Shown in pieces: positions 52,001 through 63,238 of a stretch of DNA of 64,000 bases. The translations under genes were made by a program, and so were the position numbers. This DNA is from Hormiphora californensis (lineage: Eukaryota > Ctenophora > Tentaculata > Cydippida > Pleurobrachiidae). A model generated the notes under the pieces. The model was not told the DNA's origin. It saw only the letters and a list, made by a program, of their open reading frames with translations, and did not search any database. The stretch spans positions 1,954,729 through 2,018,728 of the forward strand of contig CM035362.1 in assembly GCA_020137815.1 (NCBI GenBank), read 5' to 3'. Position 1 is the stretch's first letter, and every line of letters begins with the position of its first letter.

Positions 52001-55000
52001 GCTAATAAGCGCTAATTAGCGCTATTTCCATATTAATAATAGCGCTAATTAGCGCTTATTAGCGCTATTATCAACTTACACTATAACTATTTTATTATTA
52101 GCGCTAATAAGCGCTAATTAGCGCTATTAATAATATGGAAATAGCGCTAGTTAGCGCCAATTAGCGCTAATAAGCGCTAATTAGCGCTATTTCCATATTA
52201 ATAATAGCGCTAATTAGCGCTATTATCAACTAATACTTTAACTATTTTATTAATAGCGCTAATAAGCGCTAATTAGCGCTATTAATATTCTGCAAATAGC
52301 GCTAATTAGCGTTATTTCCATATTAATAATAGCGCTAATTAGCGCTAATTAGCGCTATTCTCAATTTATACTTCAACTATTTTATTAATAGCGCTAATAA
52401 GCGCTAATTAGCGCTATTAATATTCTGCAAATAGCGCTAATTAGCGCTAATAAGCGCTAATTAGCGCTAATAAGCGCTATTATCAACTTAAACTTTTACT
52501 ATTTTATTAATAGCGCTAATAAGCGCTAATTAGCGCTATTAATATTATGCAAATAGCGCTAGTTAGCGCTAATTAGCGCTAATAAGCGCTATTTTCATAT
52601 TATTAATAGCGCTTATTAGCGCTATTAATAAAATAATAAACTTTTAAGTTGATAATAGCGCTAATTAGCGCTATAAATATATTCCAAATAGCGCTAATTA
52701 GCGCTAAATAGCGCTATTAATAAAATAGTAAATGTTAAAGTTAATAATAGCGCTAATAAGGGCTAATTAGCACTATTAATAATTTGCAAATAGCGCTAAT
52801 TAGCGCTAATTGGCGCTAATTAGCGCTTATTAGCGCTATTTGCAAAATATTAATAGCGCTAATTAGCGCTTATTAGCGCTATTAATAAAATCATCAACGT
52901 TTAAGTTGATAATAGCGCTAATTAGCGCTAATTAGCGCTATTAATAAATTCCAAATAGCGCTAATTAGCGCTAATTAGCGCTAATAAGCGCTATTTGCAA
53001 AATATTAATAGCGCTAATTAGCGCTTATTAGCGCTATTAATAAAATAATAAACTTTTAAGTTGATAATAGCGCTAATTAGCGCTAATTAGCGCTATTAAT
53101 ATATTCCAAATAGCGCTAATTAGCGCTAAATAGCGCTTATAAGCGCTAATAAGCGCTATTTGCAAAATATTAATAGCGCTAATTAGCGCTTATTAGCGCT
53201 ATTAATAAAATAATAAACTTTTAAGTTGATAATAGCGCTAACTAGCGCTAATTAGCGCTATTAATATATTCCAAATAGCGCTAATAAGCGCTAAATAGCG
53301 CTTATTAGCGCTATTTGCAAAATATTAATAGCGCTAATTAGCGCTATTAATAAAATAGTAAATGTTTAAGTTAATAATAGCGCTAATTAGCGCTAATTAG
53401 CGCTATTAATAATTTGCAAATAGCCCTAATTAGCGCTAATTGGCGCTTATTAGCGCTATTTGCAAAATATTAATAGCGCTAATTAGCGCTTATTAGCGCT
53501 ATTAATAAAATAATAAACTTTTAAGTTGATAATAGCGCTAATTAGCGCTAATTAGCGCTATTAATATATTCCAAATAGCGCTAAATAGCGCTTATTAGCG
53601 AAATAAGCGCTATTTGCAAAATATTAATAGCGCTAATTAGCGCTTATTAGCGCTATTAATAAAATAATCAACGTTTAAGTTGATAATAGCGCTAATTAGC
53701 GCTAATTAGCGCTATTAATTTATTCCAAATAGCGCTAATTAGCGCTAAATAGCGCTTATTAGCGCTAATCAGCGCTATTTGCAAAATATTAATAGCGCTA
53801 ATTAGCGCTTATTAGCGCTATTAATAAAATAATAAACTTTTAAGTTGATAATAGCGCTAATTAGCGCTAATTAGCGCTATTAATAATTTGCAAATAGCCC
53901 TAATTAGCGCTAATTGGCGCTTATTAGCGCTATTTGCAAAATATTAATAGCGCTAATTAGCGCTTATTAGCGCTATTAATAAAATAATAAACTTTTAAGT
54001 TGATAATAGCGCTAATTAGCGCTAATTAGCGCTATTAATATATTCCAAATAGCGCTAATTAGCGCTAAATAGCGCTTATTAGCGCTAATAAGCGCTATTT
54101 GCAAAATATTAATAGCGCTAATTAGCGCTTATTAGCGCTATTAATAAAATAATCAACGTTTAAGTTGATAATAGCGCTAATTAGCGCTATTAATATATTC
54201 CAAATAGCGCTAATTAGCGCTAAATAGCGCTTATTAGCGCTAATAAGCGCTATTTGCAAGATATTAATAGCGCTAATTAGCGCTAATTAGCGCTATTAAT
54301 AAAATAGTAAATGTTAAAGTTAATAATAGCGCTAATAAGCGCTAATTAGCGCTATTAATAATTTGCAAATAGCGCTAATTAGCGCTAATTGGCGCTAATT
54401 AGCGCTTATTAGCGCTATTTGCAAAATATTAATAGCGCTAATTAGCGCTTATTAGCGCTATTAATAAAATAATCAACGTTTAAGTTGATAATAACGCTAA
54501 TTAGCGATAATTAGCGCTATTAATAAATTCCAAATAGCGCTAATTAGCGCTAATTAGCGCTTATTAGCGCTAATAAGCGCTATTTGCAAAATTATAATAG
54601 CGCTAATTAGCGCTAATTAGCGCTTTTATCAACTTAAACGTTGATAATTTTACTAATAGCGCTAATTAGCGCTATTTATAATTTGCAAATAGCGCTAATT
54701 AGCACTTATTAGCAAAATATTAATAGCGCTAATAAGCGCTTATTAGCGCTATTAATAAAATAGTCAACATTTAAGTTGATAATAGCGCTAATTAGCGCTA
54801 ATTAGCGCTTTTAATGTTTTGTAAGTAGCGCTACTTAGCGCTAATAAGCGCTAACTAGCGCTAACTAGCGCTATTTTAAAAATACTAATAGCGCTAATTA
54901 GCGCTTATTAGCGCTATTAATAAAATTATAAACGTTTAAGTTGATAATAGCGCTAATTAGCGCTAATTAGCGCTATTAATATATTCCAAATAGCGCTAAT

Positions 55001-56122
55001 TTGCGCTTATTATCGCTTATTAGCGCTAATAAGCGCTATTTGCAAAATATTAATAGCGCTAACTAGCGCTAATTAGCGCTATTAATAAAATAGTAAATGT
55101 TTAAGTTGATAATATCGCTAAATAGCGCTAATTAGCGCTATTTATAATATGCAAATAGCGCTAATTAGCGCTTATTAGCGCTTATTAGCGCTAATTAGCG
55201 CTATTTGCAAAATATTAATAGCGCTAATTAGTGCTTATAAGCGCTATTAATAAAATAATCAATGTTTAAGTTAATAATAGCGCTAATTAGCGCTATTTAG
55301 CGCTATTAATATTTTGCAAATAGCGCTAATTAGCGCTAATTGGCGCTAATTAGCGCTTATTAGCGCTATTTGCAAAATATTAATAGCGCTAATTAGCGCT
55401 AATTAGCGCTATTAATAAAATAGGAAATGTTTAAGTTGGTATTAGCGCTAATAAGCGCTAATTAGCGCTATTGATAATATGCAAATAGCGCTAGTTAGCG
55501 CTTATTAGCGCTTATTAGCGCTAACTAGCGCTATTTGCAAAATATTAATAGCGCTAATTAGTGCTAACTAGCGCTATTAACAAAATAATAAATGTTTAGG
55601 TTGATAATAGCGCTAATTAGCGCTAATTAGCGCTAATTAGCGATTATAAAAATAGCGCTAATTAGCGCTATTTTTCGTCACATGACAGGATTTTTGTCAC
55701 GTGACATACATTATCCAATCATAGCGTTTTCTATATTTTGATGAAATTGGAAATAGCGCTAATTAGCGGTTCGAACAAAATTAATTGAGAATGTTAATAG
55801 CGCTAATTAGCGCTAATTAGCGCTGATTAGCGCTATTTTTGTAAGTGTTAATAGCGCTATTTTTTTAGAAAAATTGCCCGATTAGCGGTTACAAAAAGCG
55901 CTAAAATAGCGCTACCGCTAATTACCGCTATTTTTGATCGCTAATTAGCGCTAATTAGCGGTCAAAAATAGCGCTATTTTGTGAAATAGCGCTATTATTA
56001 GCGCTATTAGCGCTATCGATAAATAGCGCTATCGCTAATTAGCGCTAATTAGCGCTAATTAGCGCTATTAAAACCGCTAATTAGCGCTATTTCCTTCGAA
56101 CACCAAGAATTGGTATATTACC
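49059..56122. mobile_element. 7.06-kb TIR element with satellite body, 8-bp duplication
   Basis: The left end GGTAATATACCAATTC is the inverted complement of the right end at 56107-56122. The inverted similarity runs on through TTGGTGTTCGAAGGAAATAG and, less perfectly, for about 400 bases, including TGATTGG and TCACGTGA-type boxes in both arms. GCCTTATT lies at 49051-49058 and again at 56123-56130, a perfect 8-bp target-site duplication. No transposase or other ORF is present; stop codons occur in every frame because TAG and TAA are in the monomer. Length of duplication fits hAT, P or Merlin-like integration, but the ends match none I know. It lies between the converging 3' ends of PAK and the LamG gene. 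Confidence 0.9.
49090..56095. repeat. AGCGCTAATT satellite with about 165-bp higher-order units
   Basis: Hundreds of 10-bp monomers AGCGCTAATT, themselves made of two palindromes (AGCGCT and AATT), with variants ATAAG, AGTTAGC and ACTAGC. They are grouped into units separated by AT-rich linkers. In the left half the linker ATCAACTTATACTTTAAC recurs at 50946, 51111, 51276 and 51441, exactly 165 bases apart, with 155-bp variants later. In the right half, from about 52.6 kb, the same linker appears mostly in reverse orientation at roughly 160-bp spacing. The array is thus a giant imperfect inverted repeat. Confidence 0.92.
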
Positions 56123-56130
56123 GCCTTATT

Positions 56131-56723
56131 AATACCAAATGGGGATGGATATGTTAGTGTACTTTTAGACTTTTAAGTCGAGACTGAGTGAAATAAGTTT
56201 TGTTGATTGTCAAATATTAATTTTATATCTGCACTTGTTCTTTGAAAAGATATCTTGTTTTCAATTGTATCTGGAACCTGTATGGCGGCGACAGTGCGCT
56301 CAGATGGGTCGCGGCGCCAGATAGTATAGATTTTATCTTGTCGAGTAACTCAACAAGCTGTATCTGGAACTGTCGGAGCAATGCCTGACCACTCTCACCG
56401 CTTCGCCCTACTGAGCGGAGCTAATCGCAAGAGAAAGGGTCAGCACGGTGCCTGACAGATTAATTGGAACTTCCAGGGGAAGTGGCCTAGTGGAGGGCCG
56501 GAAATTTTACTGTTGTAAATCTGTCCTGTTACATGTCGATTTGATTCTAAAAACAGTGCGCTCAAATGGGTTCCGCGGCGACAGACAGAATCTGTCAGGA
56601 ATCACTCTTTCTCGTTCGCTTCGAGATGAGCGGAGCGGAGGGTGGTCATCAGGCATTGTACTGACACTGTCAGTGATTGTTGTAAATGTATTTGTAAATG
56701 TAAAAGGTCAACTTCTGTATAGT
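56131..56723. other. Spacer with short inverted GC-richer repeats
   Basis: Fragments such as AATGCCTGACCACTCTC and GTGGTCATCAGGCATTG, with AGTGCGCTCA(G/A)ATGGGT twice. Related text occurs near 57822-57880. It looks like degraded repeats; the ORF at 56448 is not supported. Confidence 0.4.
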
Positions 56724-57223
56724 GGGAGACACTAGCGTGGTACGCGCAAAAAATGCGTGCCACACCAATTTTGTTTTTCAAAAAACACGCAAGAAAAAGT
56801 TTTTCAAGATCGACTTTTCACGTTTTGGCTCATAACTCCTGTTCCTGATAAGATAAAGACTTCAAACCTTCGCCATTCGATGGGGCTTGAAATTCCCTTT
56901 CCAACGATATGCAAACGATTTCTGCAGCTTATCAGGAACCGGAGATGTGATCAATTATGATGATGCCGAAGGAAACTTACGCAGTCATTATCATAATTGA
57001 TCATATCTCCGGTTCCTTATAAGCTGCAGAAATCGTTTGCATACCGTTGGAAAGGGAATTTCAAGCCCCATCAAATGGTGAAGGTTTGAAGTCTTATCAG
57101 GAAAAGGAGTTATGAGCCAAAACGTGAAAAGTCGATCTTGAAAAACATTTTCTTGCGTGTTTTTTGAAAAACGAAACTGGTGTGGCACGCATTTTTTTTG
57201 CGTGTACCACGCTAGTGTCTCCC
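56724..57223. mobile_element. 500-bp foldback element
   Basis: The ends GGGAGACACTAGCGTGG and inverse enclose two arms of about 230 bases that are nearly complementary around a centre near 56975. No ORF is credible. The target duplication is unclear: pairing seems to extend two to three bases outward, leaving GTA on both sides if the element begins TAG. Confidence 0.82.
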
Positions 57224-57350
57224 GCTAGTAGCTGTCTTCTTGAATTGTTGCTGAGATCTCAGATAGGAAACGAAATATAAAATGACGGTGTGAGCCACAC
57301 AAGTTCCGCCCCGCATGATGTTATATCTGATAAGGATATGACGGTTTTCA

Positions 57351-57545
57351 GTCAGTCAGTCAGTCAGTCAGTCAGTCAGTCAGTCAGTCAGTCAGTCAGT
57401 CAGTCAGTCAGTCAGTCAGTCAGTCAGTCAGTCAGTCAGTCAGTCAGTCAGTCAGTCAGTCAGTCAGTCAGTCAGTCAGTCAGTCAGTCAGTCAGTCAGT
57501 CAGTCAGTCAGTCAGTCAGTCAGTCATTCAGTCAGTCAGACAGTC
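57351..57545. repeat. (GTCA)n tetranucleotide array
   Basis: About 48 copies of GTCA with three late variants. The Ser-Gln-Ser-Val ORF is a translation of the array. Confidence 0.97.
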
Positions 57546-58307
57546 AGTCAGACAGGTGAAGGCATGCTGTCGGCCGCGTGATTGTTGTGTCCTAAATACA
57601 ACCCAAATACAAAACATTTTCCTATTTCAATCTCAATTTCTCTGAAATTGAAATGAATGTACCACTGGCAACCGGTTGAGAACAAAATAAAACGCAGAAG
57701 ATTTTGTTGTTGGTGTATGAAAATTTAATCATTAAAATTCACATATCAGCTGGTCACATTATAATTATATATAGCACAGTCACACACACACACACACACA
57801 CAAACAAACACACATTCAGCGCGATGCCTGACCACTCTCCTCGCTCCGCTCGCAAGAAGCGGTCAGAGCGATGCCTGAAAGCACTGAAACAAACAATCCT
57901 TCGATTTAGGACCCAATGCTATGCTCCAAAACAACATGGTGATCTATACGTTCCTGACATAACAAACTATAACACAGACAATAATTAATTAGGGGATGGG
58001 AAAATAGGGTATACATTGTTATCATTCTTCCATTTATATATCTAGAACTTGTTGAACTCAACAATCTAGAACACTACCCTGGCTCACACTTGACAGATGA
58101 CACTAATTATACTCGTATGTCATATTGTCAAGACTAAAGAATTTAATTAATTAGACTTCTCAAGGAATATAAAGACAGGCCTGGTAATTATGGTAATTGT
58201 GCATAATCGTACCTATATCCATGTCAGCGGGGGTATATAAAAATGAATGGTTATAAATTACATAAAAACAGATATAATAGCACACACACCATCTCACTCT
58301 CACTATA
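57546..58307. other. Intergenic, no gene seen
   Basis: AT-rich sequence with a short CA run near 57782-57812. The ORF beginning at 57704 spans that run and has no recognisable feature. Confidence 0.4.
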
Positions 58308-59245
58308 TGGGTCATTCTCATGAAATTGACACCAAAATTTCAAACTTGTCTGATTTCGATAAAACTTATATCATCTGAAAGCACGTAATGGACTTAGTAT
58401 TTCTGTATACGTGGACTTCATAATTATTGCATAATTAAATAATTATGAGTAATTAAAGCCGCGTACGTTACGCAACGACCGTTACGTGATGGACGTTACA
58501 ATGCAATTTAATTACAATTGCATGTAAAGTGGTCGTAACGACCATAACGTCTATGGTCGTTACAAATTTAACGACCGTTACGTGATGGTCGTTATTTCGT
58601 AACGTCCATAACGTTACGGACGTTACAGGTGTAATGTCTATGCAAATAACTTTGTGGCGGAGTCAAATTCATGACCTTATAAGGTCTGTCACGGTCATTA
58701 CATCTTGAATTTTGTAACGTCCATAACGTCATGGTCGTTACTTTCGTAGCGACCATAACGTTACGGACGTTACAAATTTAACGACCGTTACGTGATGGTT
58801 GTTACATTTTTAACGACCGTTACGTTACGGACGAATGTCACGGTCGTTACAATCATTACATTTTTCACTATCAAAGCAATTTAAATCCAAATTAGTTACA
58901 AGTATGCTTTCATATTTCCCAATCAGACAGATCTCTTTGAGAGCTACCGCTGGATACCCATTTTTACGTCGTACGACAACCATAACTGATTTTATGAGCG
59001 ATTTTATCAGCGTCACGGTCGTCATGGTCATTACGTCCACGCCGAAAATCGGTCATTTTTAGCATATTATGCGTCATTATTCATTCCTATGATACATAAT
59101 TGTACCATACTGTTCATTTTTCGTTAATTTAGACATTTTTCTACATTCTGGTACCAAAATTACCAAAGTTGACCAATGTTAAGATGCTCTAAAGGCAGGA
59201 CCAAAATCTCTCATCTCGAAGTGTCAATTTTATGAGAATGACCCA
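58308..59245. mobile_element. TA-flanked element with palindromic ACGACCGTTACG body
   Basis: Ends are TGGGTCATTCTCATGAAA and inverted TTTTATGAGAATGACCCA, then TTGACAC in both, with TA at 58306-58307 and 59246-59247 as in Tc1/mariner insertions. The interior, about 58460-58850, is a cluster of TAACGACCGTTACGT, ATGGTCGTTAC and GTAACGTCCATAACG motifs in both orientations. No transposase ORF. Confidence 0.82.
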
Positions 59246-59247
59246 TA

Positions 59248-59953
59248 TTATTATTCTAAGCGGTCAAAATATACATAAACATTCCGTGTAGAATTATAGA
59301 TGTCACATAATATATATCATGATTTAACTTGCTGCAGGGTGGTTGGAAATTATTAAGCTCATTATTACTGGTCCCACAAAGACAGTGGGACACCCTGTAT
59401 GTTTCTCAGTGTCCATCTTGTTCTCAAAGAATCTGGGAAACATACGGGCGAAATAATTCCAAACCACCCCCTAAATGAACTTAAAACATAGTCATATATA
59501 TAGAAATATCAATAGAGCAAAATAATAATGTTTTTTTTCAGGGGAAACAAATAAACAATCTTCTACCCAACCCTACTTTATACCTAATGGCTAAATGCTA
59601 ATACCGTTCATAATTGTCATTGGAGTGCAAACACGACCCCTAAATGTCACTAAGTACTCTTATCTAGAGCCCCTCGTAGCTCTATCTTTCAATTTTACTT
59701 AAAGTTTATCTTGAAGGAACTTCTTTAACAACGATTATATAACAAACAAAGTATAGTCCATGATAGCACCAACAATGTCTTTTTCACCTGACGGGGGAAC
59801 ACTTCACATATTGTACAGAACTCAGCACCTCTCAACTTTCACGGATATATATAGTTGGGCTATTTAGGGCTGCACCGATGAAAGAGAGCTTCAAACACTC
59901 TCCCCCTAATATGCACCCCTATTATAACCCCTATAACAACGCGTCAACTCCCC
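59248..59953. other. Presumed 3' UTR side of the LamG gene
   Basis: No gene seen. ACAGTGGGACACCCTGT near 59383 is a short imperfect palindrome. No clear polyadenylation signal on the minus strand. Confidence 0.35.
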
Positions 59954-62900
59954 TCACACTCCATGCTCACTCTCCTTCATTAAACTTTTATTACTGGGCG
60001 GAATGTTGCCGTACTCCCAATCAAACTGATTCGTTTCCCGGATCTTGTACACGCCCTTGTCTTTGTTACGTGTCCGGCACACGATAATCAGGACAATGAT
60101 TAGGATGAGGAGCGCTGCTCCCACAACCGCACCCTGCAACGGAGAAATGGAGTTAATTAACGAGGAGATAGTAATTGGGAGTTAATTGGGAGAGTTAATT
60201 GGGAAAATGAGAACTGGGGTAAATAAGAAGGTTATTGTGCATATGAGGCGATATGAGTTAAATAGGCTGGTTCAAATATTAAATTTAGATTTCAGAATAC
60301 CGGAAAAAATCCCAAAAACCCAAGTATGATCAGTGATCACTGATCACTCGCACTCTCGACAAGATTTCTGACTTTAGTGCTGTATCTCTCCCCTCAATGG
60401 GGATAGTCCCCATTGCATCAGTTTATCTTTCTCTTTTTCCCGTTCAAAACACGCTGCGAATCACACCGAGAATACACTCTTCTGGAAACCACACACACAC
60501 ACTCACTATAGAACTGTTACCCCTCACGACGTTCGCAAAAGTAACCAAAAAGCTAACTGCGTGATTTGGAAAAAAGATTGTCACTACTTGTTGACAACTT
60601 GTTGACTTACTCAACAAGTCACAACAGATAACGATTCAAACTTTCTATGTTCTCAATAATCAATACTTCTAACTTCAAATGATTATTTCTACAGTTACTG
60701 AAATTATTCTGTTTTTCAGTCTGAATAACAGGACTATAATTAAAAAATTTAATAATTAATTAATTACTGGATAATTCAGTAATGCAATATAGTTACCAGG
60801 ATAATGTAAAGATCCTTGCTCTCCCCGGATATTACTTCAGCCTCAGTTCCATTCTTAGGGGGTTCAGTGGTTGTTGGGGCGGGTGTGGGTACCACTACTG
60901 CCATTGTCTCTGAGAACCTGCAGGTGAGAGATTGGTGTGAGTCAGAGCATTGGCGGAGCGCGCGAGAACTGTGGTCAGAGCATTGGCCTGACAGGTGTGA
61001 GGACTGAGGTGGAATGAAACTGAAAAAAAAACTTATAAAAGTAAATCTAGATCAAATCTTAATCAAATCAGTAAATCTAGCTCCCTTTGAAACTGGAGTA
61101 TGAAAAACAATTTCTTACCTGGGAGTCAACATGCAGCCGCTTGTGAACCCCGTACTAAAGTTACCAGTGGTCGTCACGACCATCTGTTTATCTTCACTTT
61201 GGCCGGTGTGAACAGCAAACGGCTCGTGGTGCCTGTACTTGCCTGTTAAAATTTGTTGAGTATAGGGTGGGAAACTCAACAAGTCAAAATGGTATGGAGC
61301 TGTTATAGTGGCTGTTTTGTGAGTAGCGTTCAAAATTATAGAGAACAGGCCTGGCTTTGTTGAGTCTCATCCCTTACTCAACAAGCTTGTTCTATATAAC
61401 AAAAGAAAAGAGTAAATTGGAGAAGCTGAAACTTTGAATTCCTGACTGGTTTTTAGGGGTTTCCCATGTGACTTCCTCCCATACACGACCCATATCAGGA
61501 CCTCGCGAGGGGCCCGGGGACCCCATCTTGGGGTCATGATGGACCCCCTAGACCCAGCACTTCCCGATAAGATAGAAAGCTAATTCCAACTGCATTCGAT
61601 TCGTCTCGAAAAACTGATTCAGAAAAGCTCTGTGCACCATGTAGACCTTATACATGGGAAACCCCTACTGGTTTTGTTGGGTAAGGGGTTACTCAACAAG
61701 ACTGGTTGCTACTACATACTGCATGCAGATATATGTAACTCTAAAAAACCTACCATCAGCATTCGTGGTGACAATATCAAAACTGGAAATACAACCCTGG
61801 TACCCCTCCCCAATTTCAACTGTCATGGGTAGCATGAGTTTATCTGTCATTCCGGGGATGTTTCCATAATTATCAGGACCATCATCAACCTGAGATAATT
61901 AGTCAATTAAATAATTAATTAATTAAATATTCCCACAATATTTGAAAGACAAGGCATGAGGAAACAACGAAGTGGGTGGAACTATGTGGGACTGGGAGGT
62001 GCAAAAGTGCACACTTACCTTTAGAAATAGTTTGGCTCCATGCCTCTTTATCACAACTTTGTGTGCTTTGTTATCAGCCAGATTCACCCAAGTGTTGGTC
62101 TGAAGGGAGGGTAATATATTACGTCATTATGACGTCATATTATGACAGCTTCCAAAACAAACAATGTGACGTTCTCCGCGGCGGCAGGGTCAACTTCATC
62201 AGATATCCTGGATGCGCGCGCAGCTAAATCTCGCGCAATATCATCCCTCCCCGCCAGAATTGTGCTATCGCGCGCTACGTAAAGTTACCAACAACACAAC
62301 TCAGGGAGAGCGATCTGTTGCAGCAGTAAACTGGTGAGGGAAGTGGTACATACCTTTGCAACTTTGCCATTCTCAAGCCATCCATAGACGGTTAGAACCT
62401 TTTGATAGACCTTGACAAAATAACCCTGGTCGTCACTCTGCGAACTGAAAGGTGAAGTGTCACGTGATGCCCAAATATGGTCTGTCACGTGATGCCCAAA
62501 TATGGTCTGTCACGTCCAGGGGACAATGGTCCAAATGCAATTAGGTACTATACCTGCACGCTTCACTCATGCAAACACACGCTTTCTGTCGCATATAACT
62601 CTCTCTTTCTCTCTCTATCTCTCTCACTCTTTCTCTCTCCCTGCTCCCTGCTCCCACACTATCTCTCTCACTCTCTCCCTCTCTCACTCTCTCCCAGTCG
62701 CAATTCGCATACAAAAACCGCACACATATGTTGCACACACACACACTCTGACCACTCACGTAGCGTTCCTCACAAGTGATCTGGGATAGAATGGAACTTG
62801 GGCATAACCAAAATAAAATAAAGATTACTAAAAACTCTCAGATTTAAATAGTAGTTTACTTCGTTCTTTCTCATTCTCATTTCAAAACTAGTTTTCCTCA

Positions 62901-63238
62901 CTTCACTTCGTGTAAATTGTGTCTTGTGATGCAGCAACGCCCCGGGCCACCTCAGTAAGGGGATCTTTCAGGCCCCAAAGATCCCCTCACTCAGACCCTC
63001 TTCTTCACCCCATTTAGAGAATACTAGTCCAACCCAACCCCCCTAAGGCCTCATCCCTTACATCCCATCTAAACTCACGCTAGCTTGAAGATAGTAGCGG
63101 GGGATTCCGTTGTAGTTGGTCGAAGATAGAACATCATCTGTTCCTCATAGCTTGCTTCAAGATCATATGTGATGTTCGAGGTACCAGTACCAGTTGTGAA
63201 TTTAACTGTCCCACGACCGTTGAATGAGATACTAGATC
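59954..63238 (-). CDS. Laminin-G single-pass receptor, neurexin-like, 3' part
   Basis: Exons: 63079-63238, 62354-62444, 62019-62099, 61754-61889, 61119-61242, 60797-60917, 59954-60133; phases join. The gene continues upstream beyond what I can identify, since the first listed exon begins in phase 1. The first exons make a laminin-G domain: SSISFNGRGTVKFTTG, QGYFVKVYQ, WVNLADNKAHKVVIKRHGA, then YQGCISSFDI with its second cysteine in SGCM. A Thr/Pro stalk (TPAPTTTEPP) leads to TM VVGAALLILIIVLIIV and a tail of about 40 residues with KDKGVYKIRETNQFDWEYG. GxY after basic residues resembles the band 4.1/FERM site of neurexins and related proteins; the C-terminus is ESEHGV. Adhesion-receptor function is inferred from family. 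It could also be a syndecan- or CASPR-like protein. Confidence 0.85.
62595..62695. repeat. CT-rich tract in LamG gene intron
   Basis: CT/TCTC tract with CCCTGCTC interruptions, followed by an ACAC run. Not coding. Confidence 0.85.

Noticed and set aside
49090-56095. CRISPR-like array
   Set aside because: Monomers are 10 bp, self-complementary and lack unique spacers; the genome is eukaryotic and the block has transposon ends.
49090-56095. Centromeric satellite at its native site
   Set aside because: Exact 8-bp flanking duplications and inverted ends show an insertion, and genes lie on both sides; a centromeric role elsewhere remains possible.
56448-56735. 95-residue plus ORF
   Set aside because: Crosses degraded inverted repeats and runs into the edge of the foldback; no domain or splice evidence.
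57290-57559. Ser-Gln-Ser-Val ORF
   Set aside because: Translation of the GTCA array.
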